Shown here piece by piece: positions 29,384-35,794 of a stretch of 35,794 nucleotides of DNA. This stretch comes from a virus. Location of the stretch: positions 1 to 35,794 of IMG/VR virus record IMGVR_UViG_3300022169_000012, one strand, 5' to 3'. The translations under genes and the position numbers were made by a program. How positions within the stretch are numbered: position 1 is the first letter of the stretch; the number at the start of each line of letters is the position of its first letter. The notes beneath the pieces were generated by a model. The model was not told the DNA's origin, made no database searches, and saw only the letters and a program-made list of their open reading frames with translations.

Positions 29384-29937
29384 AACCTGATGTATGGATG
29401 ATCCAGATGCCCGACAACCCCACTTCGATGTACTATCGTGGTAGAGTTGAGGCCTCATGGGAAGGATATAATGTAAAATATTTTAATGCGATTACTCCAG
29501 AAACAATGGATAAACTGGGGTACTTGCATTTTGGTAAGAAACGTGGTACAATAGAGTTCACACCGACAGAGAAAGCAGTGTGGTATAGTCATGTAGAGTT
29601 ATGGGCAAAGGCAAGAAGGAAACCTATAATAATCATAGAACATGACGCAATGTTAGTATTGCCTGTACCAGATGACCTGTTATGGGAAAAACATGACATG
29701 GTGTGTCTAGGTCATACAGGTAAAAACAAGAAGGCGTTACCGGGACTTGCGTACTATCTGAAACCCGAAGTCGCGACTCGTATGGTCAGAGATGCGAAGA
29801 GTATAGATAATATCACATGGAACTCAGATGGTACTATCCACGGGTACTGCGATAAGAACGGGGTATTTGTAACCAAACACGTGTCTCAGATACAGAATAG
29901 ATCTATTGGCACAACTATTGAGCATAAGAAAAAGTGA
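29380..29937 (+). CDS. Glycosyltransferase family 25-like protein
   Basis: A 185-residue protein. It has the GT25 look: TPTEKAVWYSHVELWAKA (residues 61-78) followed by IIIIEHDAML (residues 83-92), where the family's acidic EDD-type motif binds the metal-sugar nucleotide. Family members add galactose to lipooligosaccharides. Shorter than usual, and the motif reads EHD rather than EDD. It is linked on both sides by 4-base overlaps. Confidence 0.65.
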   Translation: MKPDVWMIQMPDNPTSMYYRGRVEASWEGYNVKYFNAITPETMDKLGYLHFGKKRGTIEFTPTEKAVWYSHVELWAKARRKPIIIIEHDAMLVLPVPDDLLWEKHDMVCLGHTGKNKKALPGLAYYLKPEVATRMVRDAKSIDNITWNSDGTIHGYCDKNGVFVTKHVSQIQNRSIGTTIEHKKK

Positions 29938-30725
29938 AACGATTAGTATATCAAGTTTGTTTAGGCAAAGCGAGAGACTCGAAACTATACCAGCACTGTA
30001 TTGAATCTGTAAGTCAGTACTGTAAGAAGTATGGATTCATCCATATGGTACAACAAACTCCTATGCTGAACATACGTCCAGATCCATTCATGAGTAATAG
30101 ATCAGAGGACTCGTGGAAGAAACATGGCGGTTTCCTACCTATCTACGAGAAGGAGAATGCATTCTCTTTCCTCAATGAGTATGATCAGATCGCGATCGTT
30201 GATGCTGATATCCTCATCCGCGAAGACGCACCAAACATCTTTGAAGACTTCGGTACTGATAAACCCTTTGGTGCAGTATGTGAACGTGAGATGAACATCA
30301 ACGATCAGTATGTTCAGAAGATAAGAAACTATAGTACTATGCAATACAACATGTTGCACAGTAAAAAGACTGACTTCAAACCTAACGATAAGGGTTTCGA
30401 GTTTTTCAACATGGGTCTGATTCTACTCAACTCAAAACTATTCCGTCCATACCTGAATGGTCAAACCCCCTCAGAGTTCATCACACGGTATGAGTTCATG
30501 GACTTTGTCAATGGTAAAGGGCCATGGAAGTGGTCGACTGACCAAACATTACTGAACTACTTCCTGAAGAAATATAAGATCCCTACTGTCCATCTGGATC
30601 AAAAATGGAATGGATTATTCACGGCAAACAAGGACATCTCTAAATGTCACTTTGTTCATTTCTTTTTAAAAGATTTGTTACCGGCTAAGGGTGAAAACGT
30701 AGAGGAGTTAATGGGTCTAATATGA
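29934..30725 (+). CDS. Glycosyltransferase (GT-A, DxD)
   Basis: A 263-residue protein starting with GTG. The DxD motif is IAIVDADILIRED (Asp90, Asp92), which binds the metal and sugar nucleotide; FNMGLILLN and STDQTLLNYFL later in the chain also fit GT8-like or related GT-A families. The protein is cytoplasmic, with no signal peptide. It is coupled with both neighbours. Confidence 0.75.
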   Translation: MKRLVYQVCLGKARDSKLYQHCIESVSQYCKKYGFIHMVQQTPMLNIRPDPFMSNRSEDSWKKHGGFLPIYEKENAFSFLNEYDQIAIVDADILIREDAPNIFEDFGTDKPFGAVCEREMNINDQYVQKIRNYSTMQYNMLHSKKTDFKPNDKGFEFFNMGLILLNSKLFRPYLNGQTPSEFITRYEFMDFVNGKGPWKWSTDQTLLNYFLKKYKIPTVHLDQKWNGLFTANKDISKCHFVHFFLKDLLPAKGENVEELMGLI

Positions 30726-31834
30726 GTGAGAGTTTCGAAGAGAAGACACAGAAATATTCTACGTGGGGAGACAAGTATCTCCAACACACTGACGTACTGT
30801 ATTCTATCCAGTATGAAGATACTTTCAAACCTATCAATATACAACTATGTTTGTGTGAAATGTGTGATAGTGATTGTCCGTTCTGTTCAGTTGCTGCACG
30901 TCCACTCAAGAGTTATATACCGTGGGAGAAACTGGAGAAGTTATTTGAAGACTTCCATAAGTTGGGTGCAAAGGCAATTGAGATTACCGGTGGTGGTAAC
31001 CCAATGTTATACCGCGATAAGGTTGCAAAGAAGAACATTAATGACGTAGTTCTACTTGCAGCAAGTTACGGGTTCGATGTGGGTATCATCACCAACACGG
31101 AGAAACTAGAACGTCACCTTAGACCAGAGGTTTACCCTCATCTCAAGTGGATACGAGTCAGTCTAATTAAGTTAGACGAGAAGTGTGCACCCGAAGACTA
31201 TGACTTTGGTTCGTTTCCAAAAGATAAGATCGGTCTATCCTATATCATCTATGATGGTACCAATGGTATACCGGATGAGTTGTCACGTACGAATAAACCC
31301 TACACTGGTACAACCGTAGAGTCGATCAAGAAGATCGCAAAGTTGATTGAGTTGAATCCTGAGATCAAGTTCTGTCGTCTCGCAGGTAATGCCTTGATTG
31401 ATGGTGCACAGGTAGAAGTACAGAACCAGTGGAAAGAGGTTGTGAAACAGGTTGATGTCGATAACAAGTTCTTCATCAAGGACATCTGGGATAACGCGAC
31501 ACCTTACGAAAATGGTTGTTATGTGGGTCTCACACGTCCCTACATTGCGCCACACCCCGATGGTGGAGATTATCAGGTGTATGTGTGCACAAGTCACGTA
31601 CTTGAGAAACGTACATATGATCTAGATTTTTCATTGGGATCTATTGACAATATCCTTGAGATATGGGATACTTGTAACATACAATACGCGAAGACTGGTA
31701 TACCTTATACGATAAGGGGTGCAGGTGACGGTGGTTGGAAAGCAGCATGTCCCAACTGTTTTTACTTCAATAACAATAAACTATTACATACGGTCGCTCA
31801 AGAGATGAGTCCAGACGATAGGAACTTTGCATAA
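30722..31834 (+). CDS. Second radical SAM enzyme
   Basis: A 370-residue protein. The cluster motif is CDSDCPFC (Cys48, Cys52, Cys55), preceded by extra Cys residues in LCLCEM. The glycine-rich SAM site is EITGGGNPML, and the C-terminus has YVCTSHV and ACPNCFYF, Cys pairs that could hold an auxiliary cluster. It is not an obvious duplicate of the first radical SAM protein: spacing, length and C-terminal segment differ. Neighbouring transferases and methyltransferase suggest sequential steps on one acceptor. Confidence 0.85.
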   Translation: MSESFEEKTQKYSTWGDKYLQHTDVLYSIQYEDTFKPINIQLCLCEMCDSDCPFCSVAARPLKSYIPWEKLEKLFEDFHKLGAKAIEITGGGNPMLYRDKVAKKNINDVVLLAASYGFDVGIITNTEKLERHLRPEVYPHLKWIRVSLIKLDEKCAPEDYDFGSFPKDKIGLSYIIYDGTNGIPDELSRTNKPYTGTTVESIKKIAKLIELNPEIKFCRLAGNALIDGAQVEVQNQWKEVVKQVDVDNKFFIKDIWDNATPYENGCYVGLTRPYIAPHPDGGDYQVYVCTSHVLEKRTYDLDFSLGSIDNILEIWDTCNIQYAKTGIPYTIRGAGDGGWKAACPNCFYFNNNKLLHTVAQEMSPDDRNFA

Positions 31835-32427
31835 TGATTACAGATTCAGACTTCGGTGAAGCATATTACAGTACGGTAAACTATGTCGACTTCTTAAAAA
31901 GAGGTGACCGGTATAAGAGACTCGCAGCAGACATCAATGATCTGTTAAAGAAGATCGGACTCAACAAAGGGCCTGTTCTAGACTTCGGATGTGCAGTTGG
32001 GTTTGTTGTTGAAGCTATGGAGAACGAAGGATACGAAGATGTGTCCGGTGTAGATATCAGTGAGTGGGCGTTGAATCAATGCAGAGAGAAAGGATTGGAC
32101 GTTCGTAACACTGTTGATTGGGACAAGGAGTATGGTCTCACCTTTGCACTAGACGTATTGGAACATATGAATCTAGACCAAGTAAACGATTTTCTGTTTG
32201 GTTTAAAGTCAGAGACTCTGGTATTTCGTATGCCGATATGTGCAGAAGCTGGGGAAGATTATGTTTTAGATTGTTCAAGACAAGATCCCACACATCAAAT
32301 TAGGATGACAAGAGATGAGTGGGAAGACATTTTCAATAGGTCTGGATACTACTGTGTAGATCTTAATCTACCTACTATTTACTGTAGTGACGGTGTGTAT
32401 TCCGGACTCGCAATACGGAGAGATTGA
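31834..32427 (+). CDS. SAM-dependent methyltransferase (class I)
   Basis: A 197-residue protein. Motif I is VLDFGCAVGF (residues 48-57), then VDISEWAL as motif II, and ALDVLEHM as the acidic post-motif, typical of class I methyltransferases of the UbiE/Bud23-like group. The substrate may be a sugar, peptide or metabolite. It starts on the stop of the radical SAM gene (TAATG) and its own stop overlaps the next ATG. Confidence 0.8.
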   Translation: MITDSDFGEAYYSTVNYVDFLKRGDRYKRLAADINDLLKKIGLNKGPVLDFGCAVGFVVEAMENEGYEDVSGVDISEWALNQCREKGLDVRNTVDWDKEYGLTFALDVLEHMNLDQVNDFLFGLKSETLVFRMPICAEAGEDYVLDCSRQDPTHQIRMTRDEWEDIFNRSGYYCVDLNLPTIYCSDGVYSGLAIRRD

Positions 32428-32789
32428 TGAAATATTTAATGGTAGGAATACATGGTGACCCTTCTTGTAACGTGGTGAACGGCATGATGGAGGTATGGTG
32501 TAACCAAAACAATCATATGTACGAATACAATTACCTCCCGAGTCTGACTCCTGAGTGGCAGACCATGCTGATGGAAGTTGCACAACGTGAGGATCCAAGT
32601 TACAGGGGAGGATTTGAACCAGAAGATAACTGGGAACTTGCAGGTACATTTACTGACAGTGATACACCACGTATGGATTTTGCTGAGATTTCTAACTTCC
32701 GTATTGTCCCGCAGTGTTTTACAATTGAAGATGGTAACTGGGGATATGTTGGTGGAATGGAAGAGATTAAAGACCTATGCGAGACATAA
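32427..32789 (+). CDS. Unrecognised small acidic protein inside the operon
   Basis: A 120-residue protein. ATG at 32427 overlaps TGA of the methyltransferase gene, with CGGAGAG as ribosome site; a TTG lies one codon before. Acidic and Trp-rich (EVWCNQNNHMYEYNY, TPEWQTMLMEVAQRE), with four Cys (SCNVV, VWCNQ, PQCFT, DLCET). Its position between radical SAM/methyltransferase and sugar-nucleotide genes leaves open that it is a substrate or an adaptor; I have no family evidence. Confidence 0.55.
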   Translation: MKYLMVGIHGDPSCNVVNGMMEVWCNQNNHMYEYNYLPSLTPEWQTMLMEVAQREDPSYRGGFEPEDNWELAGTFTDSDTPRMDFAEISNFRIVPQCFTIEDGNWGYVGGMEEIKDLCET

Positions 32790-32792
32790 CTT

Positions 32793-34154
32793 ATGAACAC
32801 CAAACTAATCCTCTTCGATCTCGACGGGGTATTGATTGATGCGAAGGACATTCACTACAGGGCATTAAATGATGCTCTGGGTGAGGACTTTGCAATCTCC
32901 CCCGAAGACCATCGGAACATATATGATGGTCGCAAGACCTACGAGAAGTTAGAGATACTGACAAAACGTAAAGGTCTCCCTTCTGAACGACACGAACAAA
33001 TATTCCAAGATAAACAGTCCGCGACCGTTAAAGAGTTACAGTCCATATCTTTGAACCTTCCTGCAATAAAACTGCTTGACAATCTTCAGGATCTCGGTTA
33101 TACTATAGGGGTATGTTCAAACTCTATACGACGTACTGTTCTAACTGCGCTTGCGAAGAGTGGGTTAATTGAGTTCTGTTCAGTGATTCTATCTAACGAT
33201 GATGTCCAGAACTCCAAACCTCATCCCGAGATCTACTGGAAAGCAATGTCCATGATGAAGTGTCTACCCGAAGACACTGTCATTATCGAAGACTCTCCAC
33301 CCGGATTACTTGCCGCAGAGAGATCACGGGCACACTGCATACGGGTATCAAACCCAACCGAAGTGACCATTGATAATATATTACCAAAACTGACGAGATT
33401 GGAAGATCCTATGAATAGTAAATGGCAAGACGATAAATTAAACGTCCTCATCCCTATGGCGGGTGCAGGTTCTCGTTTTCAACAAGCGGGTTATACCTTC
33501 CCCAAACCACTGATTGATGTCAATGGTAAACCCATGATACAGGTAGTGGTAGAGAACCTAGGACTGGACGCAAACTTCATCTTCGTTGTACAGAAAGAAC
33601 ATCGTGAACGTTTTCATTTAGAAAACATGTTGCCATTGATCGCCCCAAACTGTAAAATAGTAGAAGTAGAAGAGATGACGCAGGGTGCTGCGTGTACTGC
33701 GTTACTTGCAAAAGACTACATTGATAACGAGTGTCCTCTGTTCTTTGCGAACAGTGATCAGTGGGTAGACTGGAACCCCACCCAATTCATGTATGAGATG
33801 CAAGAGACCGCTGCAGATGGTGGTATCGTAACATTCAAAGCGACTCACCCTAAGTGGTCATTCGCAAAGGTAGACGATAACAACTTTGTGACAGAGGTCG
33901 CAGAGAAGAATCCTATCAGTAACAATGCGACTGTGGGTTACTACTACTGGAAACATGGTTCGGACTTTGTTAAGTATGCAGAACAGATGATCGAGAAAGA
34001 CATCCGAGTCAATGGTGAGTTCTACGTTTGTCCCGTATTCAACGAAGCAATTGAAGACTGTAAAGAGATCAGAATCCACGAAGCGACTGATATGTGGGGT
34101 CTGGGTACACCAGAAGATTTAGAATATTTTTTATCAAGTGAGAGAACCCGATGA
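32793..34154 (+). CDS. HAD phosphatase fused to sugar-phosphate nucleotidyltransferase
   Basis: A 453-residue two-domain protein. Residues 1-205 form a HAD phosphatase: nucleophile motif FDLDGVL (Asp9, Asp11), CSNS as motif II, Lys142 in SKPHPEIYW, and IIEDSPPG. From residue 217 a nucleotidyltransferase follows, with IPMAGAGSRF (222-229), FPKPLIDV and ANSDQWVDW, as in NDP-sugar pyrophosphorylases. Together these could dephosphorylate and activate a sugar phosphate for the glycosyltransferases. An internal ATG at 33411 with GGAAGA upstream could yield the second domain alone. It follows the previous gene by three bases and overlaps the next by four. Confidence 0.85.
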   Translation: MNTKLILFDLDGVLIDAKDIHYRALNDALGEDFAISPEDHRNIYDGRKTYEKLEILTKRKGLPSERHEQIFQDKQSATVKELQSISLNLPAIKLLDNLQDLGYTIGVCSNSIRRTVLTALAKSGLIEFCSVILSNDDVQNSKPHPEIYWKAMSMMKCLPEDTVIIEDSPPGLLAAERSRAHCIRVSNPTEVTIDNILPKLTRLEDPMNSKWQDDKLNVLIPMAGAGSRFQQAGYTFPKPLIDVNGKPMIQVVVENLGLDANFIFVVQKEHRERFHLENMLPLIAPNCKIVEVEEMTQGAACTALLAKDYIDNECPLFFANSDQWVDWNPTQFMYEMQETAADGGIVTFKATHPKWSFAKVDDNNFVTEVAEKNPISNNATVGYYYWKHGSDFVKYAEQMIEKDIRVNGEFYVCPVFNEAIEDCKEIRIHEATDMWGLGTPEDLEYFLSSERTR

Positions 34155-34525
34155 ATAGTTTAATTAGAAATGCCATGCAAACTCCTGACGGAACGATCTT
34201 AGAATCGACCCATCGTCACGATTATAAGACACATACTGATGCCAATGGTAAAGAATACATGGTTGACGGTGGTTTAGATTATTTGAGACGGTCTATTCAC
34301 GATGATCAGATTGACCTGAGTGAGTATGATGATGCGCCTCATGAACGACAACGTGAGTTACTTACGTGGGGAACATACGGTATCAATGGCGACCAACCAT
34401 TGCAGTATAAGACTATCGCAGAAATGGAAACCGGACACCTCGAAGCTGTAGTAAAAATGACTGGTATATGTCCAAGACGAAGAAAATGTATGCAAAAAGA
34501 ATTGGAGTTACGAAATGAAAATTGA
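34151..34525 (+). CDS. Conserved T4-like phage protein
   Basis: A 124-residue protein with a signature shared by many T4-like phages: TPDGTILESTHRHDYKTHTD, VDGGLDYLRRS and ELLTWGTYGINGDQPL. Role unknown. Coupled to the HAD-nucleotidyltransferase gene but likely not part of its pathway. Confidence 0.75.
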   Translation: MNSLIRNAMQTPDGTILESTHRHDYKTHTDANGKEYMVDGGLDYLRRSIHDDQIDLSEYDDAPHERQRELLTWGTYGINGDQPLQYKTIAEMETGHLEAVVKMTGICPRRRKCMQKELELRNEN

Positions 34526-34667
34526 AGTAGAGTTAGACCACGAAAAAACTGATGAGATTGTTATTGCGGATTTGCAACAACATATTGACAACTTAGAAGA
34601 AGACGGTGCGAACAATGAAGAATATCTTTCGGCGTTTCGTTTAGTGTTGGATTGGTACGGAGGATAA
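34515..34667 (+). CDS. Small acidic protein (50 aa)
   Basis: ATG at 34515 overlaps the upstream gene by 11 bases; TAA at 34665-34667. Acidic and helical (DEIVIADLQQHIDNLEEDGA), with a YLSAFRLVLDWYGG end. Similar short proteins occur in this place in T4-like genomes. Unknown function. Confidence 0.6.
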   Translation: MKIEVELDHEKTDEIVIADLQQHIDNLEEDGANNEEYLSAFRLVLDWYGG

Positions 34668-34670
34668 GTG

Positions 34671-34766
34671 ATGAAACGTAATGCTATGATAAACGTAATA
34701 ATCCGATTTACAGTTGGATTTGTTATTGGTTATGGACTCATGTACTTATTGCAGGCTATCCTATGA
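34671..34766 (+). CDS. 31-residue membrane peptide
   Basis: ATG at 34671 (GTG just ahead at 34668), seven bases after GGAGG (34659-34663); TGA at 34764-34766 overlaps the next ATG as ATGA. The peptide is basic at the start (MKRNAM) and then a single hydrophobic helix. The strong ribosome site and coupling support it as a real gene. Confidence 0.5.
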   Translation: MKRNAMINVIIRFTVGFVIGYGLMYLLQAIL

Positions 34767-35041
34767 CTATGCCAAATGAAAGACGTAATGCTGTTAACCG
34801 TACTCGTATATTCTTACTTGACTTAATGGATCCTAAGAAGACACCACGTGTACCAAAATCCATAAGAAAAGAAGCGGCAAGTTGTCTGAGACATTACCCA
34901 GGCGAATACTATATGCTATTAGCTTCAGAACAGGCACCAGAAGTATTTGGTGAATGGAATAGTGGATGGCCAGACCTAGACCTAGAGAGTGACCCTGTTC
35001 TGGCGGTAATAGACAAAGTTTTTGAAGAACACGGTAAGTAA
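34763..35041 (+). CDS. BPSL0761-like small protein
   Basis: A 92-residue protein whose start MTMPNERRNAVNRTRIFLLDL and PKSIRKEAASCLRHYP segment match the BPSL0761-type family known from bacteria and phages. Function unknown. ATGA overlap with the membrane peptide. Confidence 0.65.
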   Translation: MTMPNERRNAVNRTRIFLLDLMDPKKTPRVPKSIRKEAASCLRHYPGEYYMLLASEQAPEVFGEWNSGWPDLDLESDPVLAVIDKVFEEHGK

Positions 35042-35042
35042 A

Positions 35043-35366
35043 ATGATGAACGAATACACACCAGACAACTGGGTTGTGTTGAAAATAACTTCTAGTGAAG
35101 AAACATTATATAAGGTACTCGGTGGTTGGAGTGGTGGGTATCTTGATGGTGACTCTTGGCGGATGAACAGCGGTATCACTGGCGTAGAGAAACAAGCATA
35201 TCTGTATGGATTCTACGGTAGCTCTGGTTCTGTGTATTGGTGCCATCAAGGAGGTTACGGGTTGCGTATGAATAACACCGGCGTGTATAATCAACTTAAA
35301 GAACGCTTTGGGGATGCAGTTGAACTGATGCCTGAAGACACTAATTGGCATGAGGTGAAGTGGTGA
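35043..35366 (+). CDS. Tandem paralog A, small beta-rich phage protein
   Basis: A 107-residue protein. The frame is open from 35022, but ATG at 35043 (with another at 35046) follows GGTAAG and matches the start of its paralog. Key segments: YTPDNWVVLKI, GGWSGGYLDGDSW, MNSGIT, GLRMNN and MPEDTNW. The same segments occur in the next gene. T4-like phages carry single copies of this family, with no known role. Confidence 0.7.
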   Translation: MMNEYTPDNWVVLKITSSEETLYKVLGGWSGGYLDGDSWRMNSGITGVEKQAYLYGFYGSSGSVYWCHQGGYGLRMNNTGVYNQLKERFGDAVELMPEDTNWHEVKW

Positions 35367-35379
35367 AAGGAGAAGATGA

Positions 35380-35718
35380 ATGATCATTGAAGGTGGTGGT
35401 AGATATACCCCAGACAACTGGGTGGTACTAAAGTTTGACATTGAAGGATCTCCAGTTATCTATAAAGTATTATGTGGTTGGTCAGGAGGTTATCTTGACG
35501 GAGATGCGTGGCAAATGAATAGCGGTATCACGATGGTCTTTGAAAGAGAAGATAGAGTAGACTTCTACGGTAATAGCGGCAGCTGCTATATCTGCTATAA
35601 AAACTCTTATGGTCTGCGAATGAATAATGCAGGTATGTTCGATAAACTGAAAGCGGGGTTTGGTGACGGCGTTGAGATGTTGCCAGAAGATACTAATTGG
35701 CGGGAGATGGAGTGGTGA
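35380..35718 (+). CDS. Tandem paralog B, small beta-rich phage protein
   Basis: A 112-residue protein behind AAAGGAG. It repeats the layout of the preceding gene: YTPDNWVVLKF, GGYLDGDAW, MNSGIT, GLRMNNAG and PEDTNW. Two tandem copies show a local duplication followed by divergence. The two genes may work as a heteromer or differ in specificity. Function unknown. Confidence 0.7.
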   Translation: MIIEGGGRYTPDNWVVLKFDIEGSPVIYKVLCGWSGGYLDGDAWQMNSGITMVFEREDRVDFYGNSGSCYICYKNSYGLRMNNAGMFDKLKAGFGDGVEMLPEDTNWREMEW

Positions 35719-35794
35719 AAACTTATACTGTACTAGTGAATCGTGGGGGTGATGCTGAAAAACATACCTATTTTGTTGGCGTGTATGGTGATCT
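35715..35794 (+). CDS. Partial gene, small protein (continues outside the window)
   Basis: GTG at 35715 overlaps the TGA of the preceding gene (GTGA). Twenty-six codons are visible (MKTYTVLVNRGGDAEKHTYF...), with no stop before the window ends. Basic start and beta-like pattern; not recognised. Confidence 0.5.
   Translation, partial: MKTYTVLVNRGGDAEKHTYFVGVYGD

Larger units (their letters stand above)
35043..35718 (+). repeat. Tandem gene duplication
   Basis: The two coding regions at 35043-35366 and 35380-35718 are diverged copies. Conserved codons cover YTPDNWVVLK, WSGGYLDGD, MNSGIT, GLRMNN and PEDTNW in the same order and similar spacing. Confidence 0.75.

Noticed and set aside
1-35794. 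Integrase, transposase or attachment sites
   Set aside because: None found. The window has a lytic T4-type layout with no sign of lysogeny or IS elements.

Overview
The window looks like part of the genome of a large T4-type myovirus infecting a Gram-negative, probably marine, bacterium. All convincing genes lie on the + strand, are packed tightly and often share stop/start codons (ATGA, GTGA, TAATG). Five exact TATAAATA boxes (the T4 late-promoter -10 element) occur, four of them a short distance ahead of a late-looking gene and one almost touching its start codon. Four sigma70-type promoters are also visible, three of them with near- or fully-consensus -35/-10 boxes and a 17-base spacer. 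Recognisable T4-group or marine-phage genes are class I ribonucleotide reductase (nrdA/nrdB), phoH, an A-type Fe-S carrier, a T4-like lysozyme, a HIGH-type nucleotidyltransferase and a DUF932 protein. Lipoprotein, signal-peptide and spanin-like genes point to a double-membrane host. I cannot name the host.

Layout. Positions 1-3434: small early-type genes, including a metzincin-like HExxHxxGxxH protein, a DUF932 protein and a SpoT/MESH1-like HD hydrolase. Positions 3471-3584: a tRNA-Gly(TCC) gene and a rho-independent terminator. Positions 3629-11866: late genes with virion-like, basic, multidomain proteins. Positions 11966-14792: five consecutive proteins with signal peptides. Positions 14805-17736: membrane/coiled-coil proteins, two conserved T4-type unknowns, a tiny capsid-targeting-like protein, two lipoproteins and a spanin-like pair. 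Positions 17798-22047: nrdA (with an internal glutaredoxin domain), an inserted FkbM methyltransferase, nrdB, a zinc-ribbon miniprotein and a GIY-YIG-like nuclease. Positions 22040-23803: an O-carbamoyltransferase. Positions 23833-24513: a P-loop kinase as a solitary late unit. Positions 24576-27565: small conserved genes, an Fe-S carrier, PhoH and lysozyme. Positions 27568-34154: one translationally coupled operon of three glycosyltransferase-like proteins, two radical SAM enzymes, a methyltransferase, an unknown protein and a HAD-nucleotidyltransferase fusion. The end holds small conserved genes and a tandem duplicated gene pair.

Two themes stand out. First, several proteins, including two enzymes, begin with a short M-x(1-3)-F-x-x-x-x-x-E segment resembling the T4 capsid-targeting sequence that the gp21 protease removes. 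Late TATAAATA boxes lie close upstream of most of these genes, so I infer that these proteins may be packaged in the head and delivered with the DNA. Second, the carbamoyltransferase, FkbM and glycosyltransferase/radical SAM operon look like a chemical modification system of unknown target (DNA base, virion protein or host surface glycan). A candidate bistable RNA switch lies at 25204-25275. All functional calls are from reading motifs; no database search was run.
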